Assembly: GCA_040779335.1 (NCBI GenBank)
Contig: JBFONV010000003.1
Coordinates: 248,001-312,000 of the forward strand
Reading direction: 5' to 3'
Length of the DNA stretch: 64,000 nt
Source: JBFONV01 sp040779335
GTDB lineage: Bacteria; Pseudomonadota; Gammaproteobacteria; Enterobacterales; Alteromonadaceae
In this document: positions 19,075 to 28,462 of the stretch, one piece after another
Layout: each line of letters opens with the position of its first letter
How positions within the stretch are numbered: the first letter of the stretch is position 1
Notes under the pieces: model-generated
The model's database searches: none
What the model saw: only the letters and a program-made list of their open reading frames with translations
What the model was told of the DNA's origin: nothing
Translations under genes and position numbers: made by a program

Positions 19075-19692
19075 GTGTTCGAATTTGACGTCAATAATGT
19101 CCATTTAGCGCCTAACCGCTATTATGACAGAATATTTGAAAAAGAAGCGGTGAAAATTTTGCCTGGCGAGTATTTCGCTACGATGCAAGACACGCTTATT
19201 GTTACTGTTTTGGGATCTTGCGTATCGGTATGTTTGCGCGATACTACCTCAGGTATTGGTGGGATGAATCATTTCTTATTACCAAATGATAACAGCCAGA
19301 ATTGTTTTTTGTCAGAGTCAGCTCGTTATGGCGTTTATGCGATGGAAATATTAATTAATCATTTATTGAAGCTTGGGGCACGAAAAGAAAAATTGGAAGC
19401 GAAAGTATTCGGTGGCGGTAATGTGTTGAAAGGATTCACTACAGTAAATGTTGGTGAACGTAATGCAGAATTTGTTTTGGATTATTTAAAAACAGAGCGC
19501 ATACCTGTGCGTGCTGAGGATTTACTGGATATTTATCCGCGTAAAGTTTATTTCTTTCCGAACACTGGCAAGGTACTCGTTAGGAAAATTAAATCATTAC
19601 ATAACACGACAATTATGGACCGTGAAAGCGACTATCGTCAAAAACTCAGTAAGGGTCACGATAGCGGTGAAGTAGAGTTGTTTGATGACTGA
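19075..19692 (+). CDS. cheD: Receptor glutamine deamidase CheD
   Basis: CheD deamidates receptor glutamines. The catalytic Cys49 (VLGSCVSVCL) and His66 (GGMNHFLLP) are present with the usual 17-residue spacing, and the core ends with VFGGGNVLKGF and NTGKVLVRKI. I chose the GTG at 19075, just past the cheR stop with AAGAGAT upstream. A GTG at 19033 would start inside cheR and add residues unlike the family. The protein ends SGEVELFDD, sharing a GE-V/I-ELF tail with the MCP-like protein at the head of the operon. It overlaps cheB by eight bases. Confidence 0.93.
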   Translation: MFEFDVNNVHLAPNRYYDRIFEKEAVKILPGEYFATMQDTLIVTVLGSCVSVCLRDTTSGIGGMNHFLLPNDNSQNCFLSESARYGVYAMEILINHLLKLGARKEKLEAKVFGGGNVLKGFTTVNVGERNAEFVLDYLKTERIPVRAEDLLDIYPRKVYFFPNTGKVLVRKIKSLHNTTIMDRESDYRQKLSKGHDSGEVELFDD

Positions 19693-20740
19693 TATTTCGA
19701 AGATAAAAGTATTGATTGTTGATGACTCTGCACTTATTAGAAGCCTTTTAAGTCAAATAATTAAAAGTGATAAACAATTAGAGCTAGTGGGCGCGGCCCC
19801 CGATGCCTATGAAGCCAGAGAGATGGTTAATCGTCATCGCCCAGACGTCATTACGTTGGACATTGAAATGCCTAAGGTAGATGGATTAACCTTTCTTGAC
19901 CGGCTTATGAAAGCACGGCCGACCCCTGTTATTATGATCTCTAGTCTCACCGAGCAAGGTGCAGAAGTTACTTTACGAGCGTTAGAGCTTGGAGCAGTGG
20001 ATTATCTTGCTAAGCCTAAAATAGATATTGCGAAAGGGATTGAGGCATACACGGAACAAATTATTACTAAAATTAAGATGGCCGCAAGAGCTAACGTGAG
20101 AAAGCACCATCATACTTCTGCTCCAACAGAGCGTTTGATGTTTAAAACAACTGAGAAGATCATCGCTATTGGGGCATCTACAGGGGGCACAGAAGCAATT
20201 CGGGAAGTACTGGTAAATCTACCTGTAGATTCACCAGGGATAGTTATTACACAACACATGCCACCAGGCTTTACTCGAAGCTTTGCAAATAGGCTAAATG
20301 ATCTTTGTCGTATACAGGTAAGCGAAGCTCAAGGAGGCGAGCGAATTATGCCTGGACAGGCCTATTTAGCGCCAGGAGATAAGCATTTAGTTGTTGTTAA
20401 AAGTGGAGCAGACTATCGCCTCGCTCTTGATGATGGGCCAAGATTCAGTAATCATAAACCTTCTGTTGATATAATGCTTCGTTCAATCGCTGATCAGGTG
20501 GGGCAAAATGCCATTGCCGTTATTCTTACTGGCATGGGAAAGGATGGGGCAATGGGGATAGCTGAAATTGCTGAACGAGGCGGATATACCATTGCTCAAG
20601 ATGAAGAAACGAGTTTAATCTTTGGTATGCCAGCTGCAGCAATAAGGACAGGAAAAATCAGACAAATTTTGCCACTAAACAAGATCAGTGAGCAATTAAT
20701 TAAAGTACTTAATGCTATGGGCAACGAATACCGCATATAG
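19685..20740 (+). CDS. cheB: Protein-glutamate methylesterase CheB
   Basis: CheB removes receptor methyl groups when its receiver is phosphorylated by CheA. The receiver has VDDSAL, Asp in ITLDIEMPKVDG and Lys in LAKPKID. The esterase domain has the triad Ser165 (GASTGGTEAI), His191 (ITQHMPPGF) and Asp287 (GMGKDGAMG), matching the classical enzyme. I chose the ATG at 19685, overlapping cheD by eight bases, over the TTG one codon earlier. It is the last gene of the chemosensory operon. The downstream gene is convergent and no T-tailed hairpin is seen in the 158-base gap. Confidence 0.97.
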   Translation: MTDISKIKVLIVDDSALIRSLLSQIIKSDKQLELVGAAPDAYEAREMVNRHRPDVITLDIEMPKVDGLTFLDRLMKARPTPVIMISSLTEQGAEVTLRALELGAVDYLAKPKIDIAKGIEAYTEQIITKIKMAARANVRKHHHTSAPTERLMFKTTEKIIAIGASTGGTEAIREVLVNLPVDSPGIVITQHMPPGFTRSFANRLNDLCRIQVSEAQGGERIMPGQAYLAPGDKHLVVVKSGADYRLALDDGPRFSNHKPSVDIMLRSIADQVGQNAIAVILTGMGKDGAMGIAEIAERGGYTIAQDEETSLIFGMPAAAIRTGKIRQILPLNKISEQLIKVLNAMGNEYRI

Positions 20741-20898
20741 GTGTTTCTGCAAAATACTTTAAAGTCTATCTATATATATTGGTACGCTTTTATTAAATAG
20801 AACATTTTGATTAGTGGGTTAAAAGCCCTGACAGTTATTGTTTCTATCAGAGCCACACGTATCTGTTTATTGTCTAAATATTTAATCTGAATTTGGAG

Positions 20899-23800
20899 TT
20901 ATGCTTCGATAGTTTTCTTGTTTTTTGGGGCTTTTCCCATTTGTAACAAACTTGGTAAAAATATCAGTGTAAATACAGTGCTAACACTCATGCCGCCAAC
21001 TATAACAGCTGCAATGCCTCGATATAATTCTGCCCCTGCACCTGGGATCAACAATAACGGTAGCATGCCACAAATACTGGTTAGTGTACTCATTAATATT
21101 GGTCTCAGTCTTAACCTTACCGCTTGTTCTACTGCGTCATGGCGAGACAATCCTTCATGCTCTCCCATACGCGTTTGATAAACCAATAAAATTGCGTTGT
21201 TAACAACCAAGCCAAGCAAGATGATGAACCCGATCATGGTTAATAAATCCAGGGGTTGGAAAATAACTAAATTAGTCAATTGCAAAAAGACAATGCCGCC
21301 AATAGTAGCCAGTGGAATCGTTAACACCACCAATAAACTGTCTTTAAATGAGCGAAATAGGGCAGACATGAGTAAATAGAGGATGATTAATGCCAGAATA
21401 AAGCTTTGGCTCATACTGGCAAGTGCTTGTGTTAGCGCTTCCGCTGAACCTCTATAATTAACGCTACCCGATTCAGATAGTTGCGCAAGGATCGCTGGTT
21501 GGGCTTTTTCTTTGATAATGGCAATAGCGTCTTCAAGGCTTAAATCGCCTGGCGGGGTAACTTGCAAGGTGATCGTTCTTTTTCTGTCGACACGGCGAAT
21601 AGAACTAGGGCCTGCGGTCCTGACAATATCAACCAGTTCACCAACAGGTTGTATACCGGCTTGTGGGGTAAATAATGGAATTGCGGCAAGTTCTTCTGGC
21701 GTTTCCCAATCGGTCGAGCGTAAAAAGACATTGAGCCTTTTTTGTCCGTTAAAGAAGTCGCCAACATATAAGCCAGTGCCCAAAGAACGTGATATTGCAG
21801 AGACTTCTTGTCGAGTCCATCCTGCTTCAGCCATTCGTCGCTCTACGGGGATCATGCGCAGTTCAGGCTCGGCTAGCGTTAAGCCGGGTGTCGGTTGTAT
21901 TTGTGCTCCTTTTAATGCATCACTTATCGCGCCGTAGCCTACTTGGGCTGCGGTGAGTAATTCGTCTACCTCATTACCTTGAATATCGATATCTATACGA
22001 CGACCGCCGCCCAAATTTTGAAATAATTGCGATTGTGAGGCAAATGCCATCGTGTCGGGAAAGCCGACTAAAAACTCGCTATTGACTATTTGAACAAGTT
22101 TATGGATATCATCATCATGTTCGGCTCTGCCGCCCATGAAACCGAAACTACCAAAAAAACCCATCCAAACATGGCTAATTTGGGGCTGCTTTTCGCCCGA
22201 TAAATAAGGCTTGAGTCGACGATTAATTTCATCACTCATTTCAAAGCGCGCCGCGGGGTAACTTAATCCTGGAGGAGGTAATATAAATGCTTGAAATTGA
22301 TTTTGATTTCCTTTGGGCAGGTAATCAACTTTAGGAAACAGTAACCAGCAGCCAACAAATGACGTTAGCATCAACCCGAAAATCCATCCGTACCTTTTAG
22401 CAGGAGTGCTGGTTATATGCATAATGCCTTTGGTTATATTGTGCCACCAATGGGTATGAGGGTCTGTTTGGGTAACTTCTGACAGTAATCTTCTTGCGGC
22501 GGTTGGTAATACCGTTATGGCTATTAATAATGATGCGATGATTGCCACGGCAATGGTGATCGCCAAATCGGCAAATAGCTGACCTGATACTTCTTCTAAA
22601 AAGGCGATAGGCAAAAATATTGCGACAGTCGTAATGGTTGAAGCGAGTAGCGCGCCCCAAACCTGACTTGCGCCTTTAAAGGAAGCTTCGTGGGGCTTTT
22701 CGCCTTTTTCTCGCAGTCGCACTATGTTTTCAAGCACGACAATGGCGGCGTCTAGCACCATACCAACGGCAAACGCTAAACCTGCCATAGAGATAATGTT
22801 TAATGTTCTTCCTGCGGCAAACATCACCACTAAAGTGACAATCAACGAAATAGGAATGGCAAGCGCAACGATCAGGGTGGCTCTAAATTTACGTAAAAAC
22901 CACCATAACACTATAACTGCCAGCGCTATGCCTATCATGAGGTTATTTTTTACAAGGCTCATAGAGCGACCGATATAAACTGTTTCGTCGTACATTTGAA
23001 TTAACTCAAGTCCCGCACGTTTTAACGGCCCTTCATTTAATTCTTGTGCGGCGGCTTTTAGCCCTTCCATTACCTGAATGACATTAACCCCTTGCTCAAC
23101 TTGGACGTTCATGGCAATAGCAGGGTCGCCATCTAAGGTTAAAACACCTGTTCTATCTTGTAAGGTCATTTCAACAGTTGCGACATCACTGAGCAAAATA
23201 GGCTGGCCATCCCGCCAGTCAAGGATCATTTCCCTGAGTTGTTCAGCGCCATATTTACCTGAAAATCGCAAGGTATATTTACGTCGGCCAACTTCATTAA
23301 ACCCACCAGAGGAGTCAGTGTTATTACTCAATGTTGATGCTAACGCCGGAATATTAAGCCCTAGAGAGGCAGCTTTGTATGGATTGAAAGTAACGCGTAA
23401 CTCATTTGCTAGGCCGCCAAAGGCATTGGTTCTTGATATACCATCAACACGTTCAATTCTTGTCTGTATAACCTCTTCAACATAATCTTGATAGCTAACA
23501 ATATCTCGTTCATTACCCGCAAGTGGCTTTAATGCAAACCAAGCTATGGCGGTAAAGGTACTATCACCACCGACTGCTATTACAGGTTCTGTGGCATCAG
23601 GCGGATAACTAGGCACTTGATTAAGTGCGTTCATTACATCGATTAAGGCTCGTTCTAAATTAACGCCGGTACGATATTGCAGGGTAATAGAACCATTATC
23701 TTGACTAGAATTTGAAATTAACGATTTTAAGCCTTGTAACCCTTTAAGCACGTCTTCTTGCCGTTCAATGATCTCTGCTTCCATTTCTTCGGGCGCAGCA

Positions 23801-23958
23801 CCACGCCAATTGGTGGAAATGGTGATCATGGGTTGGCTAATATCAGGCGTTAGCTGGATGGGAAGTTTGAATACACTGATCGCGCCAAATAGTGCGACTA
23901 ATAATATGGCGACAATAACGGCGGTTGGATTTTTTAAAGAAGCAGAAGTTAATATCAT
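20899..23958 (-). CDS. RND efflux pump inner-membrane permease (HAE1/AcrB-like)
   Basis: Proton-driven RND transporter of 1019 residues. It has the N-terminal first helix (NPTAVIVAILLVALFGAISVFKLP), a large periplasmic porter loop, the helix-4 motif GMVLDAAIVVLEN with the conserved Asp, a second porter loop and the C-terminal helices. It works with the adaptor encoded 40 bases upstream on the same strand. No outer-membrane channel gene is adjacent, so a shared TolC-type channel encoded elsewhere is expected. Only one acidic residue is present where AcrB has an Asp-Asp pair, as in several other RND branches. The substrate cannot be inferred. Confidence 0.95.
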   Translation of the reverse strand: MILTSASLKNPTAVIVAILLVALFGAISVFKLPIQLTPDISQPMITISTNWRGAAPEEMEAEIIERQEDVLKGLQGLKSLISNSSQDNGSITLQYRTGVNLERALIDVMNALNQVPSYPPDATEPVIAVGGDSTFTAIAWFALKPLAGNERDIVSYQDYVEEVIQTRIERVDGISRTNAFGGLANELRVTFNPYKAASLGLNIPALASTLSNNTDSSGGFNEVGRRKYTLRFSGKYGAEQLREMILDWRDGQPILLSDVATVEMTLQDRTGVLTLDGDPAIAMNVQVEQGVNVIQVMEGLKAAAQELNEGPLKRAGLELIQMYDETVYIGRSMSLVKNNLMIGIALAVIVLWWFLRKFRATLIVALAIPISLIVTLVVMFAAGRTLNIISMAGLAFAVGMVLDAAIVVLENIVRLREKGEKPHEASFKGASQVWGALLASTITTVAIFLPIAFLEEVSGQLFADLAITIAVAIIASLLIAITVLPTAARRLLSEVTQTDPHTHWWHNITKGIMHITSTPAKRYGWIFGLMLTSFVGCWLLFPKVDYLPKGNQNQFQAFILPPPGLSYPAARFEMSDEINRRLKPYLSGEKQPQISHVWMGFFGSFGFMGGRAEHDDDIHKLVQIVNSEFLVGFPDTMAFASQSQLFQNLGGGRRIDIDIQGNEVDELLTAAQVGYGAISDALKGAQIQPTPGLTLAEPELRMIPVERRMAEAGWTRQEVSAISRSLGTGLYVGDFFNGQKRLNVFLRSTDWETPEELAAIPLFTPQAGIQPVGELVDIVRTAGPSSIRRVDRKRTITLQVTPPGDLSLEDAIAIIKEKAQPAILAQLSESGSVNYRGSAEALTQALASMSQSFILALIILYLLMSALFRSFKDSLLVVLTIPLATIGGIVFLQLTNLVIFQPLDLLTMIGFIILLGLVVNNAILLVYQTRMGEHEGLSRHDAVEQAVRLRLRPILMSTLTSICGMLPLLLIPGAGAELYRGIAAVIVGGMSVSTVFTLIFLPSLLQMGKAPKNKKTIEA

Positions 23959-23998
23959 TTTTTACTCTAGGTTAGTTATTAGCTAAAAGATGCTTTAC

Positions 23999-25060
23999 TT
24001 AATTATGGGAAACGAGTGCATCATTGTTTTCTTTAACTTCAACGGTTTGACCATCACGTAATCGCTCTGCGCCGCGAATGACGATAAGATCACCGTCTTT
24101 AACTTGACCGATAATTTCAACCAGTCCTTCAACGGCAATACCAATAGTGACATTAATTTTTTTAGCGATGTTGTTACTGTCTATTTTAAAAACACTAGTA
24201 CCATCTCTGCGCAATACCAAAGCATCTCTTGGCACGGCTAATACTTCTTTACTTTCACCATTGGCCACCGCGGCTTTGATATTTAATCCTACTGGCCAAT
24301 CAATTGCTGACATATCAAGTCTGACTTCCATCAGATGAGAGCGGCTATCTGAAACGGGGATAACTGATTTAATTGGTGCAGTGCTTTTTCCTAAAGGAGA
24401 CTCTATTGCTAAGACATTAGTCTGATTTAAAAAACGATACGCTGTTAACGGTGCAAAAAGGGATGCTTCCAAATTATCAGTTTGAACTAGGCGTATTATT
24501 GCAGTACCGCTGTCAATGTATTCGCCCTGATTACTTAATCTTTGGGCAACTAAACCTGAAAAAGGTGCCTTGAGTCGGCTATATTCGATATTTTGCTCGA
24601 CACGAGCGAGTTTGGATTGTGCAGCCATTAAGTCAGCCTTAGCAACGTTTCTATCTGAGGTTGTCTTTTCAAGATCGGTTTTTGCGGAAAGATTTTGTTT
24701 TACTAAGGCTTGTTTACGTGAGACTTCAGATTCGAGAAAATCTAATTTTGATTGGGCACTTAGCACATTTGCTTGCGCTTCCGCTTTTTGAATTTGAAAG
24801 ACTGTATCATCTATTTTCGCAATGATATCTCCTTTTACAACTTTGCTACCTAACTCAGTAATTTTTATTACCCGACCCGAAATATCAAAAGCAATTTGCG
24901 AGTTGTTTCGACTCACTACCGTGCCAGAGACCCAAGCTATAGGAGCTAGTGGGGTTATTTTCGCTTTTACTACGTTTACAGGCGTTGCCGCAGCAACGCT
25001 TGTATGCATGCTCGTCAAGGCCGCAATAGCAATTGGTAATAAAAGATTAAAACGACTCAT
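23999..25060 (-). CDS. RND efflux periplasmic adaptor (membrane fusion protein)
   Basis: Periplasmic adaptor of 353 residues. An N-terminal signal peptide ends near TSVAAA. A lipoyl-like half, a coiled-coil hairpin rich in Ala, Lys and Glu (about 90-155), the second lipoyl half (RLKAPFSGLVAQRLSNQGEY) and beta-barrel domains follow. No lipobox cysteine is seen, so it is probably anchored differently from AcrA. It is the first gene of a two-gene minus-strand operon with the permease and should bridge that pump to an outer-membrane channel. No regulator gene lies beside it. Confidence 0.93.
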   Translation of the reverse strand: MSRFNLLLPIAIAALTSMHTSVAAATPVNVVKAKITPLAPIAWVSGTVVSRNNSQIAFDISGRVIKITELGSKVVKGDIIAKIDDTVFQIQKAEAQANVLSAQSKLDFLESEVSRKQALVKQNLSAKTDLEKTTSDRNVAKADLMAAQSKLARVEQNIEYSRLKAPFSGLVAQRLSNQGEYIDSGTAIIRLVQTDNLEASLFAPLTAYRFLNQTNVLAIESPLGKSTAPIKSVIPVSDSRSHLMEVRLDMSAIDWPVGLNIKAAVANGESKEVLAVPRDALVLRRDGTSVFKIDSNNIAKKINVTIGIAVEGLVEIIGQVKDGDLIVIRGAERLRDGQTVEVKENNDALVSHN

Positions 25061-25832
25061 TAAATTTATATCCTTTTCTTTGGCGTTTAAGGTGTTTGTG
25101 TCCGTATGCCCTTAATCTATATAGTCTAGTTTACTTAGATAAATGCTGAAAAATCGATGCCTAAAGTGGCCGAATAGTAGTATAAAAACATTTCGTTGCT
25201 TTCTACTGTTTATTTTTCTAACAAATTATAAAACGCTATTAATAAGCATGTTTTCAAGTTGTTATTTATTGTATTGAATAACATTCTGATATAAAAGCTA
25301 AAAAATGTAAATAACTTGAATATCAACAGTAAATGTCACTCGTTATTTGTTGCTTTTGGGTGCGGTTAATAAACTTTAGATTTAATCACGATAATTTAAC
25401 CTATATAGGGAGAGTCTGCGTTTGATATTTTAGGTTTTGTGGAACTAGATGCAGGCTACTAACATGGTGGATTGATAATCATCACCCATCACTGTAATAA
25501 AATTACACAAAAATGTAACAAAAGCAAAATATCAATTGATAAAGCACGTGTGTTAGTATAAAAAGTAAACTTGTAATGAGGTTTTAAATTTTCTGTAATA
25601 ATTTAACAACATTATGGCGTTATTGTTAATGTAAGTTGTTTCTAGTACAAAACATCTGCAGCAACTTATGTTTTTAGGCGCGATTTATGCTTTTGCTATG
25701 CTGTCGTGTTTAAAACTGCTTATTAGCAACAAGATACGATCAATGCTGGTGCTTTTTATAAATTAATTGCACAAATATAAGGCAAGGAAATCAAATAAGT
25801 ATTAATTCGCATAAGCTTGAAGGAGAAAATTA
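25061..25832. other. Long intergenic region between RND operon and glycogen operon
   Basis: About 770 bases between divergent units, AT-rich and without a credible gene. It must hold the promoters of the RND operon (reading left) and the glycogen operon (reading right). One candidate for the latter is TTGATA at 25537 with TATAAA at 25558, spacing 15, leaving a leader of about 260 bases. A perfect seven-base inverted repeat, TTAACAA (25603-25609) and TTGTTAA (25623-25629), could be an operator or leader hairpin. No clear catabolite-activator site was recognised. Confidence 0.5.
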
Positions 25833-26129
25833 ATGTTAACTAAAAAATTTTTTAAAACCAAAGAAGAAGCCGAAGTTACTTTTGAATTTAATCGTAGTGA
25901 TGTGACTTCAGTCGCTTTGTGTGCTGATTTTACCGATTGGCAAGCAGTTGAAATGAAATTTAATAATAAAACTAAAAGTTTTAGAACAAAAGTAAGATTG
26001 CCTAAAGGTGGTAAGTACCACTTTAAGTATTTGCTTAATGATACCGAATGGGAAAATGATTATGAGGCAGATCAATATCTTCCCAACGAGTATGGTAGTG
26101 ATAATAGTGTCGTTTTTACGACTAATTAG
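25833..26129 (+). CDS. Stand-alone CBM48/isoamylase-N-like glycogen-binding protein
   Basis: Small protein of 98 residues that is one carbohydrate-binding immunoglobulin-like domain. The pattern VTFEFNRSDVTSVALCADFTDW ... FRTKVRLPKGGKYHFKYLLNDTEWENDYEADQY matches the early-set domain found in glycogen branching enzymes and AMPK beta subunits, without a catalytic domain. AGGAGA lies close before the start. It opens the glycogen operon, so it probably binds glycogen and may tether or regulate the enzymes. There is no signal peptide, so it should be cytoplasmic. The role is inference; the fold assignment is fairly secure. Confidence 0.85.
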   Translation: MLTKKFFKTKEEAEVTFEFNRSDVTSVALCADFTDWQAVEMKFNNKTKSFRTKVRLPKGGKYHFKYLLNDTEWENDYEADQYLPNEYGSDNSVVFTTN

Positions 26130-26351
26130 TTTGATGTTGAACCTTGGTTAACTGCAATATAGTAAAGGGTTGACTATATTGTAGTACCAACGGTTATTTA
26201 GCGCTCTTATGCCGATCTCGGTGACGCATAGATAATCTGTTCAAATTAATTGTTTATCATTTGATTATTTAGCTTCAATGGAAGCGCTTCCTGTTATGTG
26301 TTATTTTGATTTAACTACACGGAATGAGAAGTAAAAGGCGATAGGGCAAAC

Positions 26352-28433
26352 ATGCAGCAATATAGAATGGAACCAGGAAGAGTCTACCCAATAGGGGCGA
26401 GTATCGACGATTCTGGCGTCAATTTTTCTTTATTTTCTGCTCATGCAGAAAAAGTTGAACTGTGTGTTTTTGATGAAAGTGGTCGCCAAGAGTTAATGCG
26501 TTTTGCTTTACCAAATTATGAGCACAATATATGGTGTGGATATCTTAAAGGCGCAAAAGCCGGGTTAGTTTATGGCTATAGGGTATACGGCCCTTATCGT
26601 CCAGAATTTGGTCACAGATTTAATCATCACAAATTACTGTTAGATCCTTATGCTAAAGCTTTAGTTGGCTCATTTAGTTGGTCTGATCGCCATTTTGCCT
26701 ATAAGCTCGGCGATCCAAGACAAGATCAGTCATTTGACGAACGAGATAATGCCGATGTCATGTTTAAAGCAGTAGTGACCGAACCATCGCTGCTAAAACA
26801 CCCTCGAAAACCTATCGCTTGGCAAAATACTGTTATTTATGAAAGCCATGTTAAAGGTTTAACAGAGCTTAATAAAAAAGTGCCTAAAGAGTTACAAGGC
26901 TCATTCTTAGCGATAAGTCATCCTGCGATGATTGCTCATTATCGTGCAATAGGTGTTACATCAATAGAACTGCTGCCAGTACAACAATTTATTTCTGAGA
27001 AATTTTTATTAGATAAACAGCTAGAAAACTACTGGGGGTATAATTCGCTGGCGTTTTTTGTTCCCCACAAAGATTATTTAAATCAAAATCAAGTGTCTGA
27101 ATTTCAACGTATGGTTGATGAACTGCACCAAGCCGGTTTTGAAGTACTTATTGATGTAGTTTACAACCATACTTGTGAAGGCAATTGGCTAGGACCAACA
27201 CTTAGTTTTCGCGGAATCGATAATAAGTCTTATTATCGATTAAACCCCTCAGAGCCCCGTTATTATATTAATGATACTGGTTGCGGAAATACCCTTAACA
27301 TCAGTCATCCCCGAGTGCTCCAAATGGTGATGGATAGTTTGCGTTATTGGGTGCAGGTAATGGGAGTAGACGGGTTTAGATTCGATTTAGCGACTATTTT
27401 AGGGCGTGAAGAGCACGGATTTGATAAGAGCAGTGGCTTTTTAGATGCGATTTTGCAAGATCCTATTTTAAACGGGGTCAAACTTATTGCAGAACCTTGG
27501 GATATTGGCCCAGGCGGCTATCAATTGGGGGGATTTCCAGCTCCATGGTCAGAATGGAATGATAGATATCGGGATACAATTAGACGATTTTGGCGAGGTG
27601 ATAAAGGAATGCTACCTGAATTTGCCCGCAGAATTCATGGCTCCAGTGATATTTTTGAACATAATGGTCGACAACCGTTTTCGAGTATTAATTTTGTTTG
27701 TAGTCACGATGGTTATACGTTGCATGACCTTGTCAGTTACAAAGAACGTCATAATGAAATAAACGGTGAAAATAACAGGGATGGGCACACCGATAATTTT
27801 TCTTTTAACTGCGGTATAGAAGGGCATACAGATGATGAAAGCACTTTATCCCTCCGATTAAGGCAAATGAAAAATATGCTTGCGACCCTAATGCTCTCGC
27901 AAGGCGTACCAATGATACTTGCTGGTGATGAGTTGGGCCGAACTCAAAAAGGAAATAATAACGCGTATTGTCAAAACAATGTCATCAATTGGTTAAATTG
28001 GCATGATAAAACCTTCTATGCTGAAGAACTGCTGCCATTTGTAAGCAGTTTAACGGAACTAAGGGCACGTTTACCAATGTTGGCTTACCCTCAATTTATC
28101 CATAAGGATGATAAAAATATTCAAGCCGATATTGTGTGGTATCACAGAAGTGGTCTACCTATGCAAAAGGAGCATTGGCATTCTCATCACGCCGGAACAT
28201 TGGGTTATTTAATTAAAGGTAAGTCTATTGATTCGCCGTTACTTTTATGTCTATTTCACGCGGGAAGTGAGCCAATTGAATTTCAACTCCCAGAGCTAGA
28301 TACGGTAAAACATTGGCAAGTAATGGTTGATACAAATACGAGTGCAATTCAAAAAGAAGTGCGTCATATTTCTGCTGAGCGGAAAATAACCATGGCGCCT
28401 TCTTCAACGATCGTTTTATTAAACGATCAATGA
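26352..28433 (+). CDS. glgX: Glycogen debranching enzyme GlgX
   Basis: GH13 isoamylase-type enzyme of 693 residues that hydrolyses alpha-1,6 branches of phosphorylase-trimmed glycogen. An N-terminal CBM48 (about 1-110) precedes the catalytic barrel. The catalytic residues are nucleophile Asp345 (GVDGFRFDLA), acid/base Glu381 (LIAEPWDIGPGGYQLG) and transition-state Asp453 (VCSHDGYTLHDLVSY). The length is typical. It stands 222 bases after the small CBM48 gene and 29 bases before glgP, suiting joint breakdown with the phosphorylase. Confidence 0.96.
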   Translation: MQQYRMEPGRVYPIGASIDDSGVNFSLFSAHAEKVELCVFDESGRQELMRFALPNYEHNIWCGYLKGAKAGLVYGYRVYGPYRPEFGHRFNHHKLLLDPYAKALVGSFSWSDRHFAYKLGDPRQDQSFDERDNADVMFKAVVTEPSLLKHPRKPIAWQNTVIYESHVKGLTELNKKVPKELQGSFLAISHPAMIAHYRAIGVTSIELLPVQQFISEKFLLDKQLENYWGYNSLAFFVPHKDYLNQNQVSEFQRMVDELHQAGFEVLIDVVYNHTCEGNWLGPTLSFRGIDNKSYYRLNPSEPRYYINDTGCGNTLNISHPRVLQMVMDSLRYWVQVMGVDGFRFDLATILGREEHGFDKSSGFLDAILQDPILNGVKLIAEPWDIGPGGYQLGGFPAPWSEWNDRYRDTIRRFWRGDKGMLPEFARRIHGSSDIFEHNGRQPFSSINFVCSHDGYTLHDLVSYKERHNEINGENNRDGHTDNFSFNCGIEGHTDDESTLSLRLRQMKNMLATLMLSQGVPMILAGDELGRTQKGNNNAYCQNNVINWLNWHDKTFYAEELLPFVSSLTELRARLPMLAYPQFIHKDDKNIQADIVWYHRSGLPMQKEHWHSHHAGTLGYLIKGKSIDSPLLLCLFHAGSEPIEFQLPELDTVKHWQVMVDTNTSAIQKEVRHISAERKITMAPSSTIVLLNDQ

Positions 28434-28462
28434 ATAAGTAAATAACGAGGAATGATTTAGTT

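Noticed and set aside
20828..20850. Inverted repeat CTGACAG/CTATCAG between cheB and the RND permease as a terminator.
   Set aside because: One mismatch, a nine-base loop and no T-run on either strand.
25111..25140. Possible regulator operator before the RND adaptor (short ATCTA/TAGAT arms).
   Set aside because: Arms are only five bases in AT-rich sequence and no regulator gene is adjacent.
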